From an uncultured Porphyromonadaceae bacterium (lineage in GTDB: Bacteria > Bacteroidota > Bacteroidia > Bacteroidales > Muribaculaceae): 28,883 nt of DNA. The stretch covers positions 1 through 28,883 of the forward strand of contig CABQCA010000014.1 of NCBI GenBank assembly GCA_902462525.1, read 5' to 3'. Every line of letters starts with the position of its first letter. The stretch's first letter is position 1. Below, piece by piece: positions 16,189 through 25,100 of the stretch. The notes beneath the pieces were generated by a model that worked only from the letters and a program-made list of their open reading frames with translations, did no database searches and had not been told where the DNA came from. The translations under genes and the position numbers were made by a program.

Positions 16189-18456
16189 ATGAACCCTATT
16201 AAGAAAACCATCGAGCTGCCCGACGGCCGTACAATCTCAATCGAGACCGGCAAGTTGGCCAAGCAAGCCGATGGAGCGGTAGAAGTGCGCATGGGCAACA
16301 CTATGCTCCTCGCCACAGTCGTTTCGGCTAAAGAAGCCGGCGAGGGAGTCGATTTCATGCCACTCCAGGTTGAATACAAAGAGAAGTTTTCCGCCGCCGG
16401 CCGTTTCCCCGGCGGTTTCCTCAAACGCGAAGGCCGCGCCAGCGACTATGAAATCCTCACAGCCCGTCTGGTAGACCGCGTGCTCCGTCCCCTCTTCCCC
16501 GACAACTATCACGCCGACACCTTCGTGAATATCATCATGTTCTCGGCCGACGGCCAGGACGCCCCCGACTGCCTTGCCGGCCTGGCAGCATCTGCCGCTA
16601 TCGCCGTCAGCGATATTCCTTTCAACGGTCCTATCTCCGAAGTCCGCGTAGCCCGCATCGACGGTGAGTTCGTAATCGACCCCACTTTCGACCAGCTGCA
16701 GAAAGCCGACATGGAACTTATGGTAGGCGCCACCTACGACAACATCATGATGGTTGAAGGCGAAATGGACGAAGTGAGCGAGACCGACCTTCTGGCCGCC
16801 CTCCGCGCCTCGCACGAAGCCATCAAGGAGCAGTGCAAGGTACAGATGGAGCTCGCCGAAGCCGTTGGCAAGGCAAAACGCGAATACTGCCATGAGGTGA
16901 ACGACGAAGCCCTTCGCGCCGACGTCCGCGAAAAGTGCTACGACCGCGCCTACGCCGTGGCAAAAGCCGGCTGCGCCGACAAACACTGGCGCCAGGACTC
17001 ATTCGACGCCATCTGCGACGAATACATAGCATCGCTGCCCGAAGAAGAACGCGACGAGAAAACACCTCTGGTGAAGCGCTACTACCACGACGTGGAAAAA
17101 GAAGCCGTACGCCGCTGCATTCTCGACGAAGGGATTCGCCTCGACGGCCGCAAGACCACCGAAATCCGTCCTATCTGGATTGAGACCGACTACCTCCCCG
17201 GACCTCACGGCTCGGCAATCTTCACCCGCGGCGAGACACAGGCCCTGGCCACTGTAACCCTCGGCACGAAACTCGACGAGAAAATCCTCGATGATGTTCT
17301 CAACACCGGCCGCGAACGCTTCCTCCTCCACTACAACTTCCCGCCTTTCTCGACCGGCGAAGCCAAAGCGCAGCGCGGCGTAGGACGCCGCGAAGTAGGC
17401 CACGGCAATCTGGCACACCGCGCCCTCAAGCGCATGTTCCCCGCCGACTTCCCCTACGTATGCCGCGTGGTCAGCGATATCCTCGAGAGCAACGGCTCAT
17501 CGTCGATGGCTACGGTTTGCGCCGGTACTCTGGCTCTGCTCGACGCAGGCGTGAAGATGCGCAAGCCCGTCAGCGGTATCGCCATGGGTCTCATCACCGA
17601 CAACGCCACCGGCAAGTACGCTATCCTGAGCGATATCCTCGGCGATGAAGACCACCTCGGCGACATGGACTTCAAGGTAACAGGCACGGCCGACGGCATC
17701 ACCGCCACACAGATGGACATCAAGTGTGACGGCCTCAGCTACGAAATCCTCGAAAAAGCACTTCTCCAGGCCCGCGACGGCCGTCTCCATATCCTCAACC
17801 TCATCAACGAGGCTATCCCCGCACCCCGCGAGGACTACAAGCCCAACGTGCCACGCATCGTCACCATGACAATTCCCAAAGACCTCATCGGAGCCGTAAT
17901 CGGCCCGGGCGGAAAAATCATTCAGGGAATTCAGGAAGAGAGCGGTGCCACCGTCTCCATCGACGAAATCGACGAAGGAGGCTACATCGAAGTTGCAGCA
18001 CCCAACCGCGATGCAATCGACAAGGCACTGGCAATGATCAATGCCATCGTCGAACTCCCCGAAGAAGGCAAGATCTACGAAGGCACCGTACGCTCGATTA
18101 TGGACTTCGGCGCTTTCGTTGAATTCATGCCCCACCGCGACGGTCTGCTCCACATCAGCGAAATCGCATGGGAACGCCTCGACGACATGGCAGCCTCCGG
18201 CCTCAAGGAAGGCGACAAAGTGCAGGTGAAACTCCTCGAAATCGACAAAAAGACAGGCAAGTACCGTCTGTCGATGCGCGCCCTCCTGCCCAAACCTGAA
18301 GGCTACACAGAGCCCCAGCGCGCTCCGCGCGGCGAACGTGGCCCGCGCCGTGAAGGCGGCGACCGTCCGCGTCGGGAAGGCTCCGGCCGCGGTCCTCGCC
18401 GCGAAGGCGGAGAACGCCGTCAGCCCCGCGAACCCCGCGAACCCAAAAACGAATAA
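16189..18456 (+). CDS. pnp: Polynucleotide phosphorylase
   Basis: A 755-residue 3'-to-5' phosphorolytic exoribonuclease, normally a trimer and part of RNA decay complexes. It has two RNase PH cores (about 5-140 and 310-530) separated by a helical domain (about 240-305); FSTGEAKAQRGVGRREVGHG and ESNGSSSMATVC mark the second core, and GDEDHLGDMDFKVTGT carries the acidic catalytic residues (Asp487, Asp492 region). A KH domain (about 554-620, VIGPGGKIIQGI) and an S1 domain (about 626-698, GTVRSIMDFGAFVEF) follow. The last 50 residues are an unusual Arg/Gly/Glu-rich tail with repeated GPRREGG-like units. It has its own promoter and a strong terminator. Confidence 0.97.
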   Translation: MNPIKKTIELPDGRTISIETGKLAKQADGAVEVRMGNTMLLATVVSAKEAGEGVDFMPLQVEYKEKFSAAGRFPGGFLKREGRASDYEILTARLVDRVLRPLFPDNYHADTFVNIIMFSADGQDAPDCLAGLAASAAIAVSDIPFNGPISEVRVARIDGEFVIDPTFDQLQKADMELMVGATYDNIMMVEGEMDEVSETDLLAALRASHEAIKEQCKVQMELAEAVGKAKREYCHEVNDEALRADVREKCYDRAYAVAKAGCADKHWRQDSFDAICDEYIASLPEEERDEKTPLVKRYYHDVEKEAVRRCILDEGIRLDGRKTTEIRPIWIETDYLPGPHGSAIFTRGETQALATVTLGTKLDEKILDDVLNTGRERFLLHYNFPPFSTGEAKAQRGVGRREVGHGNLAHRALKRMFPADFPYVCRVVSDILESNGSSSMATVCAGTLALLDAGVKMRKPVSGIAMGLITDNATGKYAILSDILGDEDHLGDMDFKVTGTADGITATQMDIKCDGLSYEILEKALLQARDGRLHILNLINEAIPAPREDYKPNVPRIVTMTIPKDLIGAVIGPGGKIIQGIQEESGATVSIDEIDEGGYIEVAAPNRDAIDKALAMINAIVELPEEGKIYEGTVRSIMDFGAFVEFMPHRDGLLHISEIAWERLDDMAASGLKEGDKVQVKLLEIDKKTGKYRLSMRALLPKPEGYTEPQRAPRGERGPRREGGDRPRREGSGRGPRREGGERRQPREPREPKNE

Positions 18457-18474
18457 ACACACCGTCATATCGTG

Positions 18475-18504
18475 AAAACGCCGGCTCTCAGCCGGCGTTT
18501 TTTT
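18475..18504 (+). terminator. Intrinsic terminator of pnp
   Basis: A 12-bp stem (18475-18486 with 18490-18501, core CGCCGGCT/AGCCGGCG) with a 3-base loop is followed by a T tract. It lies 18 bases past the pnp stop. Confidence 0.9.
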
Positions 18505-18534
18505 ATACGCTCACAGCAGCACGCAAAAAAAGAA

Positions 18535-18565
18535 TTGCCGGTATCGCCATTTTTTATTAATTTAG
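18535..18565 (+). promoter_or_regulatory. Possible promoter of the peptide transporter gene
   Basis: TTG (18535-18537), a 20-base spacer and TAATTTAG (18558-18565) resemble the -33/-7 pair with one mismatch in the -7 box. The leader would be about 20 bases. Confidence 0.4.
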
Positions 18566-18593
18566 CGCAAATATTATCCAAAAACTTAATGTC

Positions 18594-20174
18594 ATGTTCA
18601 AAAACCAACCAAAAGGTCTGATACCGGCTGCATTAAGTAACATGGGCGAACGCTTCGGCTACTACATCATGAATGCCGTGCTGGTCCTGTTCCTTTGCTC
18701 GAAGTTCGGCCTGTCAGGCGAAAAAGCCACACTTATCTATTCATTTTTCTATGCAGGAATCTATATTCTCGCTCTCGTAGGCGGCATTATTGCCGATAAG
18801 ACCCAGAACTACAAAGGAACTATCATCAACGGCCTTATCGTGATGACGGTTGGTTACGTGATTCTCGCCATTCCTATCCTCGCCACTCCGCAGAATTCCA
18901 CATGGCTGCTTGTGCTGACCTGCGCGGCTCTTTTCCTGATAGCATTCGGCAACGGCCTCTTCAAGGGCAACCTGCAGGCCATCGTGGGACAGCTCTATGA
19001 TAATCCCCGCTACAGCGCTCAGCGCGACTCGGGCTTCCAGATCTTCTATGTATTCATCAACATCGGCGGCCTCGTGGCGCCTTTCGTGGCACCTCTGCTG
19101 CGCAGCTGGTGGCTCGGACAGAACGGCATGGTGTACAACGCCGACTTCCCCGAACTCTGCCATCAGTACCTCAGTGTGACCAACACCATGACGGCTGAGA
19201 ACATGGAAAATCTCTATGCAGTCGCCACTGCCGCCGGCCACACCGCAGGCGCCGACCTCAGCGCCTTCTGCTCGAAATACCTCGAAGTGTTCAACACCGG
19301 CATCCACTACTCGTTCATCGCCTCAGTGGCCGCTATGCTGATATCGCTTGTCATCTTCGTTGTCACAAAGCGGCAGCTCCCCACCCCCGCGGCCAAAGAG
19401 AAAGTACAGGTACAGCAGTACACTCAGGAAGAGAAAATCGCCATGGCAAAAGAAATCAATCAGCGTATGCTCGCTCTTTTCGCTGTGCTCGGCGTCGTTA
19501 TTTTCTTCTGGTTCTCTTTCCACCAGAACGGCACATCGCTGTCGCTCTTCGCACGCGACTTCGTTGAAACTGACACCATAGCCCCCGAAATATGGCAGGC
19601 CGTGAACCCCTTCTTCGTCATCGTGCTCACACCGCTTGTGATGATGCTTTTCACCTACCTCACAAAGCGCGGACGCGAAATTTCCACACCCCGCAAGATA
19701 GCCTACGGCATGGGCCTGGCCGCCGTGGCCTACCTTTTCCTCTGCATCTACTGCTCCTACATGGGATATCCTTCGGGCGACGAATTCCGCAACATGTCGG
19801 CAGTCGCGAAAGAAGGCCTCAAAGCCGGCCCGTGGGTGCTCATCGCACTCTACTTCTTCCTCACTGTGGCCGAGCTCTTCATATCGCCTCTTGGCCTTTC
19901 GTTCGTATCGAAGGTAGCACCCAAACATCTGCAGGGCCTCTGTCAGGGCCTTTGGCTGGGCGCTACGGCCGTCGGCAACCTTCTGCTGTGGATCGGACCG
20001 CTGATGTACAACAAGTGGCCCATATCGTATGCATGGGGCGTTTTCCTCATCGTGTGCCTCATATCGATGGGCGTGATGTTCGGCATGGTGAAATGGCTTG
20101 AACGCGTTACCTCCGACGCTCCCGCCAAAACAGAACCCGAACCCATCAAAACCGAAGAAAAAGACATACTTTAA
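18594..20174 (+). CDS. Proton-coupled oligopeptide transporter, POT/PTR family
   Basis: A 526-residue inner-membrane protein of the major facilitator superfamily that imports di- and tripeptides with protons. The ExxERFxYY-type motif is visible as GERFGYYIM (Glu19, Arg20, Phe21, Tyr23, Tyr24), followed by YSFFYAGIYILALVGGIIAD and KGNLQAIVGQLY. About a dozen hydrophobic helices are present. An insertion of roughly 60 residues (about 182-242, polar, with two Cys) separates helices in the middle, and another charged loop (about 262-285) precedes the second half; the C-terminal tail is acidic and probably cytoplasmic. It stands as a single gene with a terminator-like hairpin behind it. Exact substrate cannot be read. 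Confidence 0.93.
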   Translation: MFKNQPKGLIPAALSNMGERFGYYIMNAVLVLFLCSKFGLSGEKATLIYSFFYAGIYILALVGGIIADKTQNYKGTIINGLIVMTVGYVILAIPILATPQNSTWLLVLTCAALFLIAFGNGLFKGNLQAIVGQLYDNPRYSAQRDSGFQIFYVFINIGGLVAPFVAPLLRSWWLGQNGMVYNADFPELCHQYLSVTNTMTAENMENLYAVATAAGHTAGADLSAFCSKYLEVFNTGIHYSFIASVAAMLISLVIFVVTKRQLPTPAAKEKVQVQQYTQEEKIAMAKEINQRMLALFAVLGVVIFFWFSFHQNGTSLSLFARDFVETDTIAPEIWQAVNPFFVIVLTPLVMMLFTYLTKRGREISTPRKIAYGMGLAAVAYLFLCIYCSYMGYPSGDEFRNMSAVAKEGLKAGPWVLIALYFFLTVAELFISPLGLSFVSKVAPKHLQGLCQGLWLGATAVGNLLLWIGPLMYNKWPISYAWGVFLIVCLISMGVMFGMVKWLERVTSDAPAKTEPEPIKTEEKDIL

Positions 20175-20199
20175 AGGAGTAAGAAAACTGCAACACCTA

Positions 20200-20225
20200 T
20201 ATTTACTTTAACTATTTACTTTAAC
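20200..20225 (+). repeat. Perfect tandem duplication of a 13-mer
   Basis: TATTTACTTTAAC occurs twice with no gap, between the transporter stop codon and the following hairpin. Function unknown; it could be slippage or a binding site for a dimeric regulator of the GH29 gene. Confidence 0.85.
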
Positions 20226-20226
20226 A

Positions 20227-20263
20227 CACCCCGGGATTAAATGCGAATTTTTCGGGGTGCGTT
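20227..20263 (+). terminator. Terminator-like hairpin after the peptide transporter
   Basis: CACCCCG (20227-20233) pairs with CGGGGTG (20253-20259); an inner AAAT/ATTT pairing shortens the loop, and CGTTTTC follows. It is the likely end of the transporter transcript. Confidence 0.6.
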
Positions 20264-20282
20264 TTCAGTACTGTTATCTTTA
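20251..20282 (+). promoter_or_regulatory. Possible GH29 gene promoter overlapping the terminator
   Basis: TTCG (20251-20254), a 20-base spacer and TATCTTTA (20275-20282) are one mismatch each from the -33 and -7 boxes. The leader would be about 16 bases to the ATG at 20305. Confidence 0.35.
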
Positions 20283-20304
20283 TTCACTTATTTTAATCAG
20301 CCTT

Positions 20305-22077
20305 ATGAATCTACTGCCTGACTGGCTTGCACTGGCCGTATTTTTAGCCATACCACTGACCGGCACATGCCAGAAGCCCCTTAAGAACGGCGAAATGCCC
20401 GTTCTGCCCGAATTCCCTGCCATCCCTGAAAAAATGCCCCCAGGAAGCGTGAAATTAGGCGACAGCGAGACTTTCTGCGAAGTACAGCTCGACATACCCA
20501 TCACCGAAGGCCCGTTCAAGGCCGACTGGGCTTCGATAGAAAGCAACTATCCGGGAGAACCTGACTGGCTCAGAGATGCAAAAGTGGGCTTCTGGGTGCA
20601 TTTCGGCCCGCAGGCAGCCGGCGAAAGCGGCGACTGGTATGCCCGTAACCTCTATAAGGAACAGGAAAACCATACAGCAAACAGAAACCACACACAACGC
20701 TACGGTCATCCTTCCGAAACGGGATATAAAGATGTGCTGAAAACATGGAATCCCGACCGGCTCGACCCCGCATATCTGACAAAACTATACAAAAAGGCCG
20801 GCGCCCGTTTTCTGATGATACAGGGCGTGCATCACGACAACTATGATCTCTGGAACTCGCAGTACCAACCGTGGAACTCGGTCAACATCGGCCCCGGACG
20901 CGACCTGCTGCGCGAATGGGCAGAGGCGTGCCGAAAGAACAAGATGCGTTACGGTGTCACTTTCCATCATGAATACACATGGTGGTGGTGGCAGACGGCC
21001 TTCGGCGCCGACACCCGCGGCGATCGCAAGGGTGTGCCCTACGACGGCAACCTTGCCATGGCTGACGGCAAGGGCAAATGGTGGGAAGGGTATGATCCCC
21101 GTTTGCTCTACGGTATTGATCTGCGGGAATATGAAACGGTTGATGAACGTGCGCATTCTCCCTGGTCGCCCCCTGATGCCGGCATATTCAGCCGTCATCT
21201 CGATTATTGCAAGTGGTATGCCACTCAGTGGGCGTTGCGGATAATGGATGTCGCAGCCAATTATGATCCCGACTTCATATACACCGACGGCACTGTACAG
21301 GGACCTTTTACAGGAAACGGAACAGGAACAGGCTACAAATGCAACGCCATGCAGACCGTCATAGCCGACTACTACAACCGCAAGTTGCAGAAGCACGGAA
21401 AAGTGGATGCGTTCAGCATCATCAAGTTCCGAAACCCGACAAAAGACGTGGTCAACACTGCCGAATTCGATTTTCCTGACACAATAAACACGTCTCAGCC
21501 ATGGATAAGAGAAGCACCCGTTGGCGACTGGTTCTACGCGCCGGGGTTCATCTATGATGCCGCAAGTGTGGTACGGTTCATCATCGAGGCCATAAGCCGC
21601 GACGGAAATGTAGCCCTCAATATTCCGATGCGTCCCGACGGCAGCATTGAAGAGGAATGCGAGGCTATGCTTGAAGAGATGGGCCGATGGATGAAAATCA
21701 ACGGAGAAGCCATCTACGGCAGCCGGGCGTGGGTAACACCGGGCGAAGGCGAAATGCAAGGAGGGCGTCTGAAGAAACTGCCCGGCGGAGGCCTCGGCCG
21801 CAAACACAAAGAATTCAGTTTCAATGCGCAGGACATCCGTTTCACTGTCGGCAAAAACGGCAAAAAATATGCTTTCTGCATGAATGTGCCTGAACCGGGG
21901 CGCACAGTACGCATCATGTCGATGGGCCGGCAGGCAAACCACTTTCCCGATGTACGGAAAGTGTCGTTGCTCGGATATCGCGGAAAGCTGGAATGGCGGC
22001 AGACCGACGACGCTCTCGAAATTGTTTATCCCGACAATGCCGTTCTCAGCTTTGCTGTAGCTTTCCGCATCGAATAG
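20305..22077 (+). CDS. Secreted GH29 glycoside hydrolase, alpha-L-fucosidase family
   Basis: A 590-residue exported enzyme; GH29 members remove alpha-L-fucose, and a minority have other specificities. The start is ATG 20305, giving the signal peptide MNLLPDWLALAVFLAIPLTG; a longer GTG-start form would begin inside the upstream hairpin. The (beta/alpha)8 domain (about 85-475) shows WVHFGPQ (His100), FLMIQGVHHDNYDLWNS (His176-His177), GVTFHHEYTW (His220-His221) and YDPDFIYTDG, where Asp328 is the likely nucleophile. EEMGRWMKINGEAIYGSRAW is the usual end of the catalytic domain, followed by a beta-sandwich tail (about 500-590). Four Trp in a row (226-229) are unusual. No SusC/SusD pair lies beside it, so it is not part of a visible polysaccharide utilisation locus. 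The sugar is unproven. Confidence 0.85.
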   Translation: MNLLPDWLALAVFLAIPLTGTCQKPLKNGEMPVLPEFPAIPEKMPPGSVKLGDSETFCEVQLDIPITEGPFKADWASIESNYPGEPDWLRDAKVGFWVHFGPQAAGESGDWYARNLYKEQENHTANRNHTQRYGHPSETGYKDVLKTWNPDRLDPAYLTKLYKKAGARFLMIQGVHHDNYDLWNSQYQPWNSVNIGPGRDLLREWAEACRKNKMRYGVTFHHEYTWWWWQTAFGADTRGDRKGVPYDGNLAMADGKGKWWEGYDPRLLYGIDLREYETVDERAHSPWSPPDAGIFSRHLDYCKWYATQWALRIMDVAANYDPDFIYTDGTVQGPFTGNGTGTGYKCNAMQTVIADYYNRKLQKHGKVDAFSIIKFRNPTKDVVNTAEFDFPDTINTSQPWIREAPVGDWFYAPGFIYDAASVVRFIIEAISRDGNVALNIPMRPDGSIEEECEAMLEEMGRWMKINGEAIYGSRAWVTPGEGEMQGGRLKKLPGGGLGRKHKEFSFNAQDIRFTVGKNGKKYAFCMNVPEPGRTVRIMSMGRQANHFPDVRKVSLLGYRGKLEWRQTDDALEIVYPDNAVLSFAVAFRIE

Positions 22078-22092
22078 CAACAGGCACAAACT

Positions 22093-22134
22093 AAAAAGGC
22101 GATAAACCGGACGGTTCCGGCTTATCGCCTTTTT
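22093..22134. terminator. Bidirectional terminator between convergent genes
   Basis: AAAAAGGCGATAA (22093-22105) pairs with TTATCGCCTTTTT (22122-22134), and inner CCGG/CCGG segments extend the stem. With A and T tracts on both sides it can serve both the GH29 gene and the C10 protease gene. Confidence 0.9.
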
Positions 22135-22159
22135 ATTGTTCAGAGGTAATTCAGGAAAT

Positions 22160-25100
22160 TTACAGAACTACTTTCTGACCGCGGACGATGTAGACGCCAG
22201 GAGCGAGGCTGTCGATCACGTTGCGGCCTTTGGCAAGCTGCAGAGTCTTCACGAGCATACCGGCGATGTTGAACACTTCTACAGAGGTGTCGCAGTCGGA
22301 GCTGATGACAAGAGCGCCATTTTCGCGCGTAATCATGAAGCCCGGCACGTCCTCAGGTGCTGTGATACCGGTGTACACCATTATATCCACGTCGATGGGG
22401 AAGTCGGGGACTTCAGCGCCGGAAACGGCATAGACAGAGAACGGTTTCACGGGTACGACTGAGCCGGAGGCCTCTTCATTGGCATCAACGGGCGTGACAG
22501 CTTCAAAAGCACTGCCGTCCTCACGCAGCACGTAAGTGCCGGCAGCATTGATTTCGCGGGCCGAGAAGGTTGCACAGAGATTGTAGTCATATCCCTCGAC
22601 ACTCATTTCTTCGGGTGTCCGGGGCACTACACATTCACCGGCGACAAAACGCACAGTTCCGGGGCCGTCGGCTTCATAGAGGCTGGCAAGATAGGGTGTG
22701 TTGGCGCTGATTTTCCTTACGAGAACGATGTCGCCGTCGTTGTCGAGGGCGGCTGTCATGTAGAAACCGTTCTTTTTGTCCACATCAGAGTGTACGAAAT
22801 GGCTCAGTTCATTACCGGCGCCGTCGGTCACTTTCGAGGGAACAAAAGGAAGCACAAGGCTCTTCCAGCCCGAGTTGCCGGTAGTGGAAGTTTCGAGCTG
22901 CATCTCCATTGCTATAGTGTTCCCTTCGGTGATGTTGAAGGTATTGACAGCCTGGAAGTCATAGCCGGGATTGATGACTATGCTGTTCAATGCCTCGTAG
23001 ACACGACCGGACTCTGCTTCGGCATCCTGACGGACCTGCACAAAAATTACATCTGAAGCTTCCGGCTTGGCAACGCCCTCATCGAGATAAACGACGCAGT
23101 TGGGGTTGAGACCTGCGAAAGCGTTCGCATCATATCCGTCCTCTCCGGCGCGCGGAGCACGGCGAATACGGGCCGGCTGAGCATCCGGACGGGCTGCGGT
23201 GAAGATAATGCTTGTCATTCGGTCGCAACCGCTGAAGGCGTTCGCTCCTACACCTGTGATACCAGAGAGGCTGAGGTTCTTCAGCGACGAACAGCCGTCG
23301 AAGGCACCGGCACCGACAACATTGACACATTCGGGCACCACTACATTGGTCAGATTGGTACAGCCCTTGAATGTATTGGCCTCGATGGCGGAAGCCGACG
23401 GCAATACTACGGAAACAAGGGTTTCCTTGCCCTCCATAGCGCCTTCGGGAAGAGCCTGCGAAAGTTCCGACAGGTCGAGTTCCTCGAGAGCCGGCAACTT
23501 GTCGACAAGATCTTTCACATCTTCGGGAGCAACGTCGCCCGAAAGAGCTATGCTGGTTACATCAACGGCTTCCTCCGCATTGATGACGGCCACTTCGGCG
23601 GGGCTGAGAGTTGCACCGTTTACCGGAACCGTGTAGACATTCACAGTCACATCGGCGTCGGTGACTTCAACGGTGTAATAGCCCTCGTCGTCGACCGGCA
23701 GAACATTCTCGCCGACCTTCACAACGGGCCTTACCTGAGCTACATCGGCACCGTTTACCTCCACCTTGAAGCGGACCTGAGAATCTTCTCTCACACTCTG
23801 CAGCACGGGAGCGGCAGCATTATAGTAGTTAAGATACTCAAAATCGGTGGCGGCATCGCCAAGCGATTCGTTATTGCGGACTTCGGGAGCGATTTTCAGA
23901 TTATCAGATGCGCAGCTGAATGTCACATCATAAAGATAGACAACATCAATGTTGTGGTCGCCGCTCTTGTCGGCATGCTTGTTGGGATTGTAGAAAGTGA
24001 CCGAAAGCGAACCATCCTCGGCAATCTTGTCATTGTCAAGCAACTTACCGTTATCATATACTTTCACCTGACGGGAAGCATCAAAGACATCAACTTCTTC
24101 AGGACGGTTGGTGGTAACAGTACTCTTGACTCCAATAAAAATCTTTCCGGAGAAATCAACCGACTCCTGCGGAATATTGTCGCCTAAGAACGAAACTACC
24201 TTGGAGAGATTATTATACGATTTGTCGGATATGAAACAGCGGTCGGTGGGATAGTTGACACCATAGACAGGGTATTCGCCGACAATATTGAAGCCGTTGT
24301 AAACCCATAGATTGCGCCAGTCGTCGGAATCGACACCGTCGTGACGGGTAGTGTATGCCGTAAGATAATCCGGATTTACAACTACTGTCACTTTCTTGCA
24401 GTCAGCAAGACCAAGTGTATTGCAGTCGGGCGACTGATTGGCACCGTGCTTTGTATCGATATGATGTACCATGCTGCCGTTTTTGGGCACACAGGGAACA
24501 TAGAGTGTAGTGAGCGATGTACAGCCTGAGAAGCAGTTTGTTTTCAGACCGCCGGAGTAATTCCACCAACCGGTACCTACAAAATTATCGAGATTCGCAG
24601 GCAGTTCCAGTTCTTTGATATTGGAGCATCCTAAAAGTGCACTTGCGCCGATACTTGTTACAGTAGCCGGGAATTTGAGTTCCTTTAGCTTGATGACAGC
24701 CGTTTTGGCAGAAGCCTCCGGACAAAACGATTCGGCCGGGAACTGATTGGCAGGATAGCTCGATGCGTTCGAGCGGTCGGCAGCGATAGTAGCGCCAGAG
24801 AGGTCGAGCGACACAACGGTGCTCCATGCTGTCGGGTGTTTAAAGAGACCGAGGTCGGTATAATCGATGGTGCCTTTCACCACAACTTTCGGGCGCAGAG
24901 CGGCCACGCGCTCACTCTTCAGAGTTGCGTTGTCGGGATCCCAGAGACGCTCGCCGGGCTGCAGGTCGAAGACAACGGCCTCCATTTGGTCGGGCGAGAT
25001 TACGCGGATATCAAAATCGAGATTTTCCTTGGCAATAAAAGAATAGGTTACGGATTTCGCCTCTTTTGCCACAGGAGCACCATTGACAAGCTTAGTGATG

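Noticed and set aside
20257..20304. GTG start extending the GH29 protein
   Set aside because: It begins within the terminator-like hairpin and would place a polar segment ahead of a normal signal peptide.
20785..22089. Minus-strand open frame of 434 codons opposite the GH29 gene
   Set aside because: Shadow of a clearly recognisable GH29 protein; the antisense product shows no family motif.
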